A stretch of 64,000 bases of DNA from CBDBZX01 sp965213645 (GTDB taxonomy: Bacteria > Deinococcota > Deinococci > Deinococcales > Trueperaceae), in NCBI GenBank assembly GCA_965213645.1, contig CBDBZX010000008.1:496001-560000 (forward strand), written 5' to 3'. Both the position numbers and the translations under genes were made by a program. The notes beneath the pieces are model-generated. The model was not told the DNA's origin. It saw only the letters and a program-made list of their open reading frames with translations, and did no database searches. The first letter of the stretch is position 1. Each line of letters starts with the position of its first letter. This document shows, in pieces, positions 8,650-17,335 of the stretch.

Positions 8650-9010
8650 TGATTGTCACCCTGAGCCCTACGGTGAACGTAGGATAGACTCCGCGAGGGG
8701 ACTCGTTTAGCTGCGCTAAAACGTTGTAATCGGTTATACCGAAACTACGTAATTGGCTGTGTTAAGACTTCGCAACTTTCATTCTCAACCGGAGGAGTCA
8801 GCAAGGTCAGAGATTCTTCGACTCCGCTTTGTGGAGTCTATCCTACGCTTGTCCGTAGGGCTCAGAATGACAACAGTGGCGGTGTGTCACCCTGGTCACG
8901 AAGTTAGGCGTAGCCCGGTTGTCGAAGGGTCTCGCCTTGCACTCTCTACTAGGGGAGAAAGCGAAGGCAGAGATTCCTCCTCGTTCCTCGTCGTCAGAAT
9001 GACATGGTCT
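8650..9010 (-). repeat. Dispersed composite repeat family I, copy 1 (fills the malE-malF gap)
   Basis: Read on the minus strand this 361-base stretch consists of two units in tandem. Each begins GTCATTCTGA and ends in AGGGTGACA, so the ends form imperfect inverted repeats. The same two units in the same order occur on the plus strand at 44590-44880. The shared interior includes AAGAATCTCTGACCTTGCTG and CAGCTAAACGAG. No protein is encoded. The location inside the mal operon, between malE and malF, means transcripts for malF must cross it. Confidence 0.85.
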
Positions 9011-9050
9011 GTTGTTTACTCAGCGTTGCGCCGAAAGGTCAAACAAAAAT

Positions 9051-9072
9051 GCCAGGAGCTTAAACCCCTGGC
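9051..9072 (-). terminator. Terminator after malE
   Basis: On the minus strand: GCCAGGGGTTTAAGCTCCTGGC, a hairpin 20 bases after the malE stop, followed by ATTTTTGTTT. It lies inside the mal operon and should cut transcription between the binding-protein gene and the permease genes. Confidence 0.85.
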
Positions 9073-9092
9073 GCAAAGTATCTTTTGGCGAT

Positions 9093-10280
9093 TTAGTTCC
9101 CTTGAATTTCGTTGACAGCGGTGGTGAGCGCCGCTTCGATGTTGCTGTCCGGGCTCTCCAAGATGACGGATAGCGCAGACGCCATCGGCTCCCATACGTT
9201 GCCCATCGCGGGGATGTTGGGCATGGGTACGGCGTTCGCTAGCGCTTCGGAGAAGCCTGCAATCACGGGATCATCAGCGACTTGCTCGGCTGCGCCCTGC
9301 GAGGAGGGGATGCGCCCGCTCCGATTGGCAAGCTCCACTTGCGCCTCGGGGCGCGTGACCCACTTGGCGAAGTTCGCCGCTGTAGTTTTATTGTTGCTGA
9401 ATTCGTTCATCAAGATGCCCTGCACGCCCATGAAGCCAGCAAACTCCGTGCCGTCCGCCATCGCGGGAATTGGGATGACGCTCACGGGGATATTCTCGGG
9501 AATGTTCGCCATCATCCAAGGTCCGTTATAGATCATGCCGACTTTGCCGTCTACAAAGAGCCCTTCGGCGATCTGCGTGTTGGTATCGGCGGGGATAAGA
9601 CCACGTTCGTATTGCAACGAGCGCATCAGCGTTGCGCCTTCGACCGCGCCCTCGTTAGCAAGACCGATATTGCTAGGGTCGAGGTCGCCATTGTCCGTAC
9701 GCTCGAAGACGTAGCCGCCCAAGCTGTTCATCCAAACGTAGGAAAAGTAGAAGTCCTCCGTATTGTAAAGAAACCCAAAGGTGTCACCGCTTGTGAGGCT
9801 CTCCGCCTGACTGACGAAGCTCTCAAAGTCAGCAGGTGTCTCCGAGACGAGATCAGTGTTGACGATCAGTGCCGGACCTTCGACAAACATCGGTAATCCG
9901 AAGAGACGGTTGTTAAAGGTAAAGGCTAAGAGCGCCTGCTCCGAGAGGTCTTCGCGGTACTGCTCGGTGGAGAACTGGCTCATATCTGCGAGCACGCCGC
10001 CCGCCGCCATCTCGCCGATTTGGTCGTGCGGAATCGGCACGATGAGGTCGGCGGCTTCGCCCTCGGGAGCGCTGAGGAGCATTTTCTGTTTGATTTCGCC
10101 CAAGTCGATGCGGGTGATCTGTACGGGTACGCCGAAGTTTTGCTCGAACGAGGCGGCTTGGCTTTGGAGCCACTGCAAATCGGTATTCCCAAAGTGCGTC
10201 CAGACGGTAACGGGTTGCTGCGCGAAAGCCGTCCCTAGCAGCAGAAAAGCGGTGAGGAAAAGTGTGAGGAGCTTGTTCAT
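9093..10280 (-). CDS. malE: Maltose/maltodextrin-binding periplasmic protein MalE
   Basis: A 395-residue extracellular solute-binding protein of the MalE type. A Sec signal peptide ('MNKLLTLFLTAFLLLGTAFA') is cut before 'QQPVTVWTHFG'; no cysteine follows, so it is a soluble periplasmic protein rather than a lipoprotein. Family marks are 'AADLIVPIPHDQIGEMAAGG', 'GYVFER', 'KVGMIYNGPWMMANI', 'GFMGVQGILMN' and 'FAKWVTRPEAQVELANRSGR'. It delivers maltose or maltodextrin to MalFG. A ribosome site AAAGGA precedes the ATG. A terminator directly after the gene points to a surplus of this protein over the permeases. It is transcribed away from the GH13 enzyme across a 401-base shared promoter region. 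Confidence 0.92.
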   Translation of the reverse strand: MNKLLTLFLTAFLLLGTAFAQQPVTVWTHFGNTDLQWLQSQAASFEQNFGVPVQITRIDLGEIKQKMLLSAPEGEAADLIVPIPHDQIGEMAAGGVLADMSQFSTEQYREDLSEQALLAFTFNNRLFGLPMFVEGPALIVNTDLVSETPADFESFVSQAESLTSGDTFGFLYNTEDFYFSYVWMNSLGGYVFERTDNGDLDPSNIGLANEGAVEGATLMRSLQYERGLIPADTNTQIAEGLFVDGKVGMIYNGPWMMANIPENIPVSVIPIPAMADGTEFAGFMGVQGILMNEFSNNKTTAANFAKWVTRPEAQVELANRSGRIPSSQGAAEQVADDPVIAGFSEALANAVPMPNIPAMGNVWEPMASALSVILESPDSNIEAALTTAVNEIQGN

Positions 10281-10681
10281 CGCGTGTCCTTTCTTGAACC
10301 TTGTTCTTACTTGAGTTTTGGTATGTAGCGTACGTCCCTGCCCCTACCCTTATGTCAGCAAGCGACAGGTCTAACGTATGGGCGCTCCCTTGAGCACGCC
10401 CTAAACCTCAACCTTGTAGACCTTGACGACGTAAAAACTGCAATTCCTGATCAAGCTGTAATGCTAGAGGTAGTCTACCGTGCCCCTCACAGGTTGTCCA
10501 GCCTTTCACATGGGTGTTCAGGAAGCTCGAGCTTCACCGTTTCCTCAGGTCCCGTTCAGGTTGTATTGCTGGCGTTAAAGTCCGCAAGTAGTATCTCACC
10601 ATGTGCGGGCTAAGCGACGCTTTATCGACTGAGCGCGTCCGTGACCAGATACTACCTGCTATCTGTGTTAGCTTGACCCGC
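10281..10681. promoter_or_regulatory. Divergent control region of malE and the GH13 gene
   Basis: This 401-base region must hold the promoters and any maltose-responsive operator for both directions. I see no perfect sigma-70 promoter. The most prominent symmetry is the 14-base palindrome GAAGCTCGAGCTTC at 10522-10535, which contains CTCGAG, a hexamer common throughout the window, so its role as an operator is uncertain. No RNA gene or further ORF is evident. Confidence 0.45.
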
Positions 10682-12517
10682 ATGGACGTTTTCGCCTTTC
10701 ATTCCTCCGCTGAGGGTCTCAAAAAGGATGGTCAAACGTGGCGCGTCACACTTCAGCTTCCACGTGAGTTAGAGGTTGACACCGCTTGGGTCCGCAGCGA
10801 GCCCGACAACGAGGAGTTTCTAAGCCCTTTGGAGCGTCAAGAGGTGAGCGGTGCGTGGGCGCTATACGAAGGCGAGCTGCGCCTCAACCCGGCAGAAGAG
10901 GTCACGCTCTATACGTTTAAGTTCATCGTGGACGGGTATCAATATTGGCTCGCGCAAGATGGCGTCTCCACCTACTTCCCCGAGCGCGACGTGCACTTTC
11001 GCATCAATCCGACGTACGAACCCGCGTCTTGGGTCTGGTCTTCGGTGTTCTATCAAATCTTTCCCGAACGCTTTTATGACGGTGACCCTGGTAATAACGT
11101 CACGAACGGTGAATACCTCTACGAAGGTGAACCTGTCGTCGCGAAACAGTGGGGCGAGTTGCCCGACCGCTCACAGGGACCGCGTGAATTTTACGGTGGT
11201 GACTTGGCGGGTATTCGTCAGAAGTTGCCCTATTTGGAAGATTTAGGCGTGACGGCGCTCTATCTGAATCCGATTTTTGCGTCGCCCTCGTCACACAAAT
11301 ACGACACGGTGGACTATCTCAACGTGGACCCGCACTTCGGCACGAATGAGGAATTTGCTGAACTCTGTTCCGACCTGAAAGAGCGCGACATGCGCATTAT
11401 CCTCGACGCCGTCATCAACCATACTTCCGAGCGCCACCCCTGGTTTGACCGCTATGGTGAATACGAAGAGGTCGGCGCGTACGGTTCAAAAACAGCACAG
11501 ACGAGAGACTTCTACACCTTTTACGATGAAAGCGACCCCGAGTCCTATCACGGTTGGATAGGGGTCAAAACGCTGCCTACGCTCGACTACAGCGACGCAG
11601 AACTGCGCAGACGCATCTACGAAGCTGACGACGCAATTTTGCGTTACTGGCTAAAGCCTCCTTACGAAATCGACGGTTGGCGCTTCGACGTGCTGCACAT
11701 GTTGGGTGAAGGCTCTGGTGCGGCCAACAACACCGAGTACGTGCGCCACTTTCGCCGAACGTTACGTGAAGAAAACCCTCAAGCCTACGTCTTAGGCGAG
11801 CACTTCTATGAGGCGACGAAATGGCTTCAGGGCGATCAAGAGGACGCGGCGATGAACTACGACGGCTTCGCCCGTCCGCTCTGGGCGTTCTTCGCAGAGG
11901 TGGACCACAAGGGTCATCCGGTACAGATTGACGCGGCGACGCTAAATAAGGTTATGACGCGCTCGCGTGCCCGCCTCCCCTTCGAGATTCAACTCTCGCA
12001 GTTCAACCTCTTGGGCTCGCACGACACGCCGCGCTTTTTAACCCGCGTTGAGGGCAATAAGGGGCTCATGAAAGCTGCCGTAACCCTGCTCATGACCTAT
12101 ATCGGCGTGCCGTGCATCTACTACGGTGATGAAGTTGGCGTCGAGGGCGGGCGCGACCCGGACTGCCGCCGCACGTTTCCTTGGGATGAAGCGGCGTGGG
12201 ACCAGGAGTTGAGGGGTCACGTTCAGGCGCTCATTGCCTTTCGCAAGGCGCATAAAGTTCTACAAAGAGGTGCGCTGGTAACGCTCTACGCCGAAGGGAA
12301 TGTGTATGCGTTTGCGCGTATTTTTGGTGATGAGGTCGTCGTCGCTGCTGTGAATAGGGGAGAAGAGGTAGAGGTAACGTTGCCCGCATGGAAGCTGGGC
12401 TTGGAGAATACTATGCTGACGTCTCTATTCGAAAATCAAGAGGTCGAGATAGAAGAGGGGAGGCTCGAGCTTTTTCTGGCTAAGTGCTCGAGCCTCGTCC
12501 TTCACAAGTTTGGTTAG
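10682..12517 (+). CDS. GH13 cyclomaltodextrinase / neopullulanase-type enzyme
   Basis: A 611-residue cytoplasmic alpha-glucan hydrolase (no signal peptide). An N-terminal beta domain of the CBM34 kind occupies about residues 1-115, typical of the GH13_20 subfamily (cyclomaltodextrinase, maltogenic amylase, neopullulanase). The catalytic barrel has all four GH13 regions: 'DAVINH' (D242-H247), 'GWRFD' with nucleophile D336, 'GEHF' with acid/base E373, and 'GSHD' with H447/D448. It would open imported maltodextrins or cyclodextrins to maltose and glucose. The ATG at 10682 was preferred over a start 27 codons upstream because family homology begins at 'MDVFAFHSS'. It is divergent from malEFG, so the locus couples uptake to breakdown. 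Its stop codon lies in a 15-base tandem duplication. Confidence 0.88.
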   Translation: MDVFAFHSSAEGLKKDGQTWRVTLQLPRELEVDTAWVRSEPDNEEFLSPLERQEVSGAWALYEGELRLNPAEEVTLYTFKFIVDGYQYWLAQDGVSTYFPERDVHFRINPTYEPASWVWSSVFYQIFPERFYDGDPGNNVTNGEYLYEGEPVVAKQWGELPDRSQGPREFYGGDLAGIRQKLPYLEDLGVTALYLNPIFASPSSHKYDTVDYLNVDPHFGTNEEFAELCSDLKERDMRIILDAVINHTSERHPWFDRYGEYEEVGAYGSKTAQTRDFYTFYDESDPESYHGWIGVKTLPTLDYSDAELRRRIYEADDAILRYWLKPPYEIDGWRFDVLHMLGEGSGAANNTEYVRHFRRTLREENPQAYVLGEHFYEATKWLQGDQEDAAMNYDGFARPLWAFFAEVDHKGHPVQIDAATLNKVMTRSRARLPFEIQLSQFNLLGSHDTPRFLTRVEGNKGLMKAAVTLLMTYIGVPCIYYGDEVGVEGGRDPDCRRTFPWDEAAWDQELRGHVQALIAFRKAHKVLQRGALVTLYAEGNVYAFARIFGDEVVVAAVNRGEEVEVTLPAWKLGLENTMLTSLFENQEVEIEEGRLELFLAKCSSLVLHKFG

Positions 12518-12539
12518 AACTGGCTTGGTTAGAACTGGC

Positions 12540-13649
12540 TCAAATCAAGCTGATGTACCTGCCGCCTGGAAGCGGTTTGACCACGCCCCGAAGTTCTAAG
12601 AGCATCAGCGTCGGCAAGAGGTCGGCGGCGTCTTTTCCCGTCGCGGCGATCAAATCATCAAGCAGGGGAGAGCCGCGCTCTTGAATCACTCTAACGAGGC
12701 TGCGCCCTGGCTCCTCTAAAGAGGTGAGCGAGACTGCGTTTTGTGCGCTCGCCTCGCGCCAGCCAAATTCCTGCAAAATGTCCCTGGCGCTTTGCACCAT
12801 CATCGCGCCTTGTTTAAGGAGTGCCAGCGTCCCTTCCGCTTTGGGGTCGCCGATGCGCCCTGGTACGGCGAAGATAGTGCGACCTTCCTCGAGTGCAAAC
12901 TCCGCCGTGATAAGTGCGCCGCTTTTAAGCCCGCCCTCCACGACTAAAACACCTTTTGAAAGCCCATTAATAATTCTATTGCGTCCCGGAAAATTCGTTG
13001 CGCGTGGACCGCTGCCAATGCGGTACTCACTCACCACCGCGCCGTGACCATCCAAAATCTCTTCGACCAAACGTTGATTCTGGCGCGGGTAAATCACGTC
13101 TACACCTGAGCCTAAGACCGCGACGGTCTGCCCGCCTTCACTCTGCACCGCGCCCTTGTGCGCCGCGCTGTCCACACCAAGTGCCAAGCCGGAGACGATG
13201 GCGACGCCTGCTCGCGCCAAGTCTTTGCTGAAATTCAGGCTCAGATTAAGCGCGTACTGACTCGCGTTTCTCGTCCCGACAATACCAATAGCTTTGGTTT
13301 GTGTGAGTATTGGCGGCAAGGTTCCGCGCACGTAAATCAAAGGTGGTGGGTCGTAAATCTGTCTGAGAGGTTCGGGGTAGTCGGGGTGCTCGAGGTGCAG
13401 CAAGGCGACACTTAGCTGTTCGGCTCGCCCCAATTCCTTCTCGACCTCTTCGCTGATTTTCTCTGAGACTCGAGCCGCCATGAGCGAGCGAATCAGCTTA
13501 GGACCGACGCCTTCGACCTCTCCTAACGCTTCCGGCTCCGCCTCCCAAACCGCTCGCGCCCCACCAAAATGCTCGCTCAAAACCTTGATTTTGCGTGAAC
13601 CTAGACCCGGCGTAAACGAGAGTGAGAGGTAAGCCCGTAGCACGTCCAT
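12540..13649 (-). CDS. dprA: DNA-processing protein DprA
   Basis: A 369-residue DprA/Smf protein, which loads RecA on incoming single strands during natural transformation. The Rossmann core shows 'AIGIVGTRNASQYAL', 'GVAIVSGLALGVDSAAHKGA', 'GGQTVAVLGSGVDVIYPRQN' and 'FPGRNRIINGLSKGVLVVE'. An N-terminal helix-hairpin-helix region ('TPGLGSRKI', 'VEGVGPKLI') and a C-terminal winged-helix of about 60 residues flank it, the full domain set. Its promoter may be leaderless: TACGAT lies 8 bases before the ATG with no ribosome site. No other competence gene is adjacent. Confidence 0.93.
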   Translation of the reverse strand: MDVLRAYLSLSFTPGLGSRKIKVLSEHFGGARAVWEAEPEALGEVEGVGPKLIRSLMAARVSEKISEEVEKELGRAEQLSVALLHLEHPDYPEPLRQIYDPPPLIYVRGTLPPILTQTKAIGIVGTRNASQYALNLSLNFSKDLARAGVAIVSGLALGVDSAAHKGAVQSEGGQTVAVLGSGVDVIYPRQNQRLVEEILDGHGAVVSEYRIGSGPRATNFPGRNRIINGLSKGVLVVEGGLKSGALITAEFALEEGRTIFAVPGRIGDPKAEGTLALLKQGAMMVQSARDILQEFGWREASAQNAVSLTSLEEPGRSLVRVIQERGSPLLDDLIAATGKDAADLLPTLMLLELRGVVKPLPGGRYISLI

Positions 13650-13716
13650 GAGAGGATATCGTAGCAGAGCCGATGGGTATTGCTTAGTGAAACGCTCACC
13701 GAAAAAGAGAGAAGAT

Positions 13717-13736
13717 TGAAGATGAAAGAGGGAAGA
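13717..13736 (+). repeat. Purine-rich dispersed repeat (also at 25177-25196)
   Basis: TGAAGATGAAAGAGGGAAGA here recurs with one mismatch on the opposite strand at 25177-25196. Here it lies in an imperfect inverted repeat (about 13708-13773) in the 130-base gap between dprA and the MBL-fold gene. The hairpin could terminate the MBL-fold transcript. Confidence 0.5.
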
Positions 13737-13779
13737 CTAAACTTTCTTCTTTCTTCAATCTTCCCTCTTCGATCCATTT

Positions 13780-14757
13780 CTACGCTGGCGTAAACCGAAA
13801 CGCTTCACCCTCTTGGGCGATGTAGCCCAGTCCTGGAAAGGCGAAGTGGTACGAGAAGATGCGCGTGCCCTCACTCGAGGCTTGTGTGAATAACTCGCGG
13901 CGCGTCTGCGCGGCTTGTTCCGGGTCGCCGTCAAACGCGAATGCCCAGCCGGGGTGCATAGGTGAGATGAGGGCGTGGGTCGCGGTATCCGCCGTAAAGA
14001 GGAGGCTCTCGCCGCTCGAGCTAATTCTAAACATGGTGTGTCCCGGTGTATGCCCGAAGGCGTCCACCGCCTGCACCCCGTTCACGACTTCGTCACCGCC
14101 GCTGAAGTAGGTGATTTGGTTCGCGTCCACGGCGGGTTGCAGCTTTTCAATCGCGGTCTGCGCACCGTCATTGTCTGAGGACGCGCTCTGCAAAAAGTCC
14201 CATTCGGTCTGCGAGAGGTGGTGCATGGCGTTCGGAAAGGTGAGCGTCCCATTCATAGACATACCCGAGATATGATCGCCGTGATAATGCGAGATAATCA
14301 CGTTGCTGACATCGCTCGGTGAGACGCCGATAGTTTCCAACGTCGGTACGAGGTTCTCTCCTGTGCCCGTGTCGATGAGGGTGTAGTCGCCGCCCGTGTT
14401 GAGAAGCATGACATTCGCTGTGCCGCTGATCACGTCGTTAGGTAGATTGTACTGCCCTAACAGCTCGCTGACCGCGCCTTCGGGTGCGCCGCCGCCGTAC
14501 ATGGAGGGTTGCAGTTCTAACGTGGTTTCTTGGAAAATGATAACTTCCATATCGCCGAGTTGGAAGCGTTCCAAGGCGAGCGGTAGAGAGGTGCTTGTAC
14601 CACCCGACGCGCCACCAGACTGTGAACCTCCAGATGCGCCGCCCGTATCTTGAGCACTGACCACACCTAAATTTGTAAGGCTTGCGCCGATTGCGCCCGC
14701 GCCTATCCCTTTGAGGAGTTTGCGGCGGGACATGGGACGTTTTGTGTCTTTAGACAT
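13780..14757 (-). CDS. TAT-exported metallo-beta-lactamase-fold hydrolase
   Basis: A 325-residue secreted protein. The N-terminus has a twin-arginine signal 'SRRKLLKGIGAGAIG' ending near 'VVSAQ', so it is exported folded, probably with its metal. After a Gly/Ser-rich linker ('GGASGGSQSGGASGG') comes an MBL-fold domain with the zinc motif 'SHYHGDHISGM' (HxHxDH), 'DAFGHTPGHTMF' and 'LLFTADTATH'. The overall pattern fits the AttM/quorum-quenching and methyl-parathion-hydrolase-like group, but the substrate cannot be told. It is divergent from an ArsR regulator, which may control it. Confidence 0.85.
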   Translation of the reverse strand: MSKDTKRPMSRRKLLKGIGAGAIGASLTNLGVVSAQDTGGASGGSQSGGASGGTSTSLPLALERFQLGDMEVIIFQETTLELQPSMYGGGAPEGAVSELLGQYNLPNDVISGTANVMLLNTGGDYTLIDTGTGENLVPTLETIGVSPSDVSNVIISHYHGDHISGMSMNGTLTFPNAMHHLSQTEWDFLQSASSDNDGAQTAIEKLQPAVDANQITYFSGGDEVVNGVQAVDAFGHTPGHTMFRISSSGESLLFTADTATHALISPMHPGWAFAFDGDPEQAAQTRRELFTQASSEGTRIFSYHFAFPGLGYIAQEGEAFRFTPA

Positions 14758-14873
14758 ACATTTCCTCCTTTTAGTTTATCTTTTGTACCTTAGCGTCAGA
14801 GAGGTACAGGAACCGTATTGGGTGATACGACTGGGGTCCAGAGCCTTTAGACCGTGAACAACGCTAGGGCCTC

Positions 14874-14901
14874 TTGCTTTACATAACTAAATTGTTATAT
14901 G
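14874..14901 (+). promoter_or_regulatory. Promoter with overlapping ArsR-type operator
   Basis: TTGCTT (14874-14879), a 16-base spacer and TATATG (14896-14901) form a plausible sigma-70 promoter. An inverted repeat ATAAC-N6-GTTAT at 14883-14898 sits across the spacer and -10 box, the usual place for an autoregulated ArsR-family operator. The predicted RNA start is at most a few bases from the ATG at 14910. Confidence 0.55.
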
Positions 14902-14909
14902 CTTATCTC

Positions 14910-15230
14910 ATGGCTGCTCCAAACCAAGTTCTCAACAAAGAGGTCACGCTGAGTGAAATCCTCTCTGCGCTCTCTGACCCGACGCGCCTACTCATCTTGC
15001 GGGAGCTTAAAGAGCGTCACGAGCGCTGTGAGCATCTGGAGGATTACTTAGGCATCCACGTTACGGACCTTACCGAAGCGGCGGGTCTCAGTCAGCCTGC
15101 GGTCTCGAAACACCTTTCTGTCCTGCGAAGCTCGGGGCTCGTGCGCGTGCAGAAGCGGGGGCAGTGGTCTTATTACACTAGGGATGAAGAAGCATTAGAT
15201 AAAGCAAAAAACCTTATCCAGCACCTTTGA
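14910..15230 (+). CDS. ArsR-family transcriptional regulator
   Basis: A 106-residue winged-helix repressor. 'ILSALSDPTRLLILRELK' is the classic ArsR helix-1/2 region and 'LTEAAGLSQPAVSKHLSVLR' the recognition helix. A cysteine (in 'HERCEHLEDYLG') sits in an extended segment before the recognition helix, but no ELCVCDL metal-binding box is present, so a metal-sensing role is not evident. The start at 14910 ('MAAPNQ') is chosen because the promoter -10 box covers the upstream alternative at 14874. It lies between a divergent MBL-fold gene and a downstream MFS gene, which are candidate targets together with itself. Confidence 0.85.
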   Translation: MAAPNQVLNKEVTLSEILSALSDPTRLLILRELKERHERCEHLEDYLGIHVTDLTEAAGLSQPAVSKHLSVLRSSGLVRVQKRGQWSYYTRDEEALDKAKNLIQHL

Positions 15231-15284
15231 TTTTTTTACTCCTGTAAATAATTTTATAGCTATGTGTTTATAGAAAGGAATTCT

Positions 15285-16421
15285 ATGCTGACACCTCGGC
15301 GGACTATCTCGAGCCTCTTCTTCCTCAACGGCTTCCTCCTCGCGCAGTGGGTCTCGCGCATCCCGGCGCTCTCTGGTGCGCTCGAGCTAAGCAGTGCGCA
15401 ACTCGGTACGGCGCTCTTCGGTATCGCGGTAGGCTCGCTCGCCGCGTTTCCCTTTTCCGGTTTCCTCATCGCCCGCACAGGCAGCCACCGCACAACGGTT
15501 GGCTTCGCGCTCTTCTTCGCCCTGACGCTTCCTCTTCTCGCGCTCGCGCCAAACCTCCCTCTCCTCTTTCTCGCCCTGATGCTCTTCGGCGCGGGCGTCG
15601 GTGGGATGGATGTGGCGATGAACGCGCAAGGAGTCGAAATCGAAAAGCGTGCGGACAGAGCGATACTCAACTCGCTGCACGGGTTTTTCAGTCTCGGCGG
15701 GTTTCTAGGGGCGGGCGTCGGTGGGCTGCTTGCGTCTCTCGAGGTAACGCCGCTGCTTCACTTCACGCTCGTTGCGGGTGCGGCGCTCCTCGTCACGTTG
15801 TTTGTTTCGCGCTCGCTCGTCGCGGATGAAGAGGTCACGGCGGCGGCTCCAGCGTTCGCATTGCCGCCTAGAGCGCTGTGGGGGCTCGGCGCGGTTGCCT
15901 TTTGTGCAGCGGTAGGGGAGGGTGCAATGGCGGATTGGAGTGCGGTGTATTTGGAGCATCTCGGCACCTCTTCGGGTATCGCCGCGCTTGGTTACGCCGC
16001 TTTCTCACTCGCCATGCTCATTGCCCGCTTCTCAGGCGACGCGCTCGTCACGCGCTTAGGTTCTAAGACGATGGTTCGTCTTGGCGGCGCAGTGGCGTCG
16101 CTGGGGCTCTGCGCTGGGCTCGTATTCAACACGGTTTGGGCTGTGATTGTCGGTTTTGGCGCGGTAGGGCTGGGGCTCTCCGTAGTCGCGCCGCTTGTCT
16201 TCGGACTCGCAGGCAACCACCCAACTGTGCCGAGAGGTCAAGCGGTGGCGGCGGTTGCGACGATGGGCTATTCGGGCTTTTTGGCGGGTCCGCCCCTTTT
16301 GGGCTTCATCGCTGAGGGGTCGTCGCTACGAACGGCGCTCTTTATTATCGTGCTGCTCAGCGCGGTTGTCGTCATCCTCTCGCCTGTTGCGGTCAGACAA
16401 AAGGCGCTGAGTGGAGACTGA
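15285..16421 (+). CDS. Major facilitator superfamily transporter (YbjJ-like)
   Basis: A 378-residue protein with about 12 hydrophobic segments. The start 'FFLNGFLLAQWVSRIPALS' and 'GVGGMDVAMNAQGVEIEK' resemble the YbjJ group of MFS permeases, whose substrates are mostly unknown. The ATG at 15285 has GAAAGGA 5 bases upstream and is preferred to a GTG 7 codons earlier. It follows the arsR gene by 54 bases on the same strand and could be under its control. Inner membrane. Confidence 0.85.
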   Translation: MLTPRRTISSLFFLNGFLLAQWVSRIPALSGALELSSAQLGTALFGIAVGSLAAFPFSGFLIARTGSHRTTVGFALFFALTLPLLALAPNLPLLFLALMLFGAGVGGMDVAMNAQGVEIEKRADRAILNSLHGFFSLGGFLGAGVGGLLASLEVTPLLHFTLVAGAALLVTLFVSRSLVADEEVTAAAPAFALPPRALWGLGAVAFCAAVGEGAMADWSAVYLEHLGTSSGIAALGYAAFSLAMLIARFSGDALVTRLGSKTMVRLGGAVASLGLCAGLVFNTVWAVIVGFGAVGLGLSVVAPLVFGLAGNHPTVPRGQAVAAVATMGYSGFLAGPPLLGFIAEGSSLRTALFIIVLLSAVVVILSPVAVRQKALSGD

Positions 16422-16483
16422 TGCAGCGCTGAATTATGACGCAGCACTGAGTCAGACGCGGCAGTCTCTTGTTAAGTTGTTAC

Positions 16484-17293
16484 ATGGATTTAGCATTTAA
16501 CGGACGTTTGGCAGTAGTCACAGGCGCAGACTCAGGCATCGGCTTACACACCGCCATTACCCTAGCCTCAGAGGGCGCAAAGGTGATTATCAGCGATTTG
16601 AAAGAGGACTCGCTCAAAGATGCGGTGGAGAAAATTAAAGGAGAGGTGCAGGGCGCAGAGGTCTCTTATGTCGCCGCTGATCTGACAAATCCCGATGACG
16701 TAAAGAAGTTGTTGCAAACGGCGGAGGAGCGTGGCGGCGCGGCTGTACTGGCTCACCTTGCTGGGACGCGGGGGGCGGCGGGGGACTTTCTCGAGCTAAC
16801 CGACGAAGGCTGGTTAGAAACCCTCAACGTTGACCTCATGAGCGCCGTGCGCGTCTGCCGCGCCTTTATTCCGGGAATGCGCGAGCGCGGCTACGGGCGC
16901 ATCGTCCTGACTGCCTCCGAGAACGCGATTCAGCCCTATGTTGATGAAACACCTTACAACGCCGCCAAAGCGGGCGTCATCAACCTGACGAAAGGGCTTT
17001 CCAAAGCCTATGGACCTGACGGCGTGCATGTGAATGTCGTCTCGCCGGCTTACGTCAAGTCGCCCATGACCGACAAGATGATGGAGCAGCGGGCTGAGTC
17101 GATGGATACAGACATGGACACCGCCGTAGAGACCTTTCTGGAGGAGGAGCGCCCCGGCATTAATGTAGACCGGCGCGGCAGATCGCAAGAGGTCGCCAAC
17201 GTTATCGCCTTTTTGTGCTCGGACTTAGCGTCGTATGTGGACGGGTCGAACTACCGTGTGGACGGTGGGGCGGTGCTGACGGCGTTTGGTTGA
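16484..17293 (+). CDS. SDR-family oxidoreductase
   Basis: A 269-residue short-chain dehydrogenase/reductase. It has the nucleotide motif 'TGADSGIG', an acidic residue after strand 2 ('IISDLKED') favouring NAD(H), the catalytic 'YNAAK' Tyr-Lys pair and the C-terminal 'YVDGSNYRVDGGA'. It lacks transmembrane parts and acts in the cytoplasm; the substrate is unknown. An insertion of about 20 residues near 200-230 ('MMEQRAESMDTDMDTAVE') is longer than usual. A TAAGTT box lies 5 bases before the ATG without a ribosome site, so the mRNA may be leaderless. Confidence 0.9.
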   Translation: MDLAFNGRLAVVTGADSGIGLHTAITLASEGAKVIISDLKEDSLKDAVEKIKGEVQGAEVSYVAADLTNPDDVKKLLQTAEERGGAAVLAHLAGTRGAAGDFLELTDEGWLETLNVDLMSAVRVCRAFIPGMRERGYGRIVLTASENAIQPYVDETPYNAAKAGVINLTKGLSKAYGPDGVHVNVVSPAYVKSPMTDKMMEQRAESMDTDMDTAVETFLEEERPGINVDRRGRSQEVANVIAFLCSDLASYVDGSNYRVDGGAVLTAFG

Positions 17294-17334
17294 GATGAAA
17301 TTGCGTGACTTCTACAGTCACGCAATTTCATCTC
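17292..17334. terminator. Bidirectional terminator between SDR gene and cysS
   Basis: Perfect 19-base arms (GAGATGAAATTGCGTGACT and its complement) with loop TCTAC. It starts inside the SDR stop codon and ends 2 bases before the cysS stop, serving both convergent genes. Confidence 0.8.
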
Positions 17335-17335
17335 C

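Noticed and set aside
15260..15959. Minus-strand ORFs within the MFS gene.
   Set aside because: Arg/Glu-rich shadow translations of a membrane protein, without signals.
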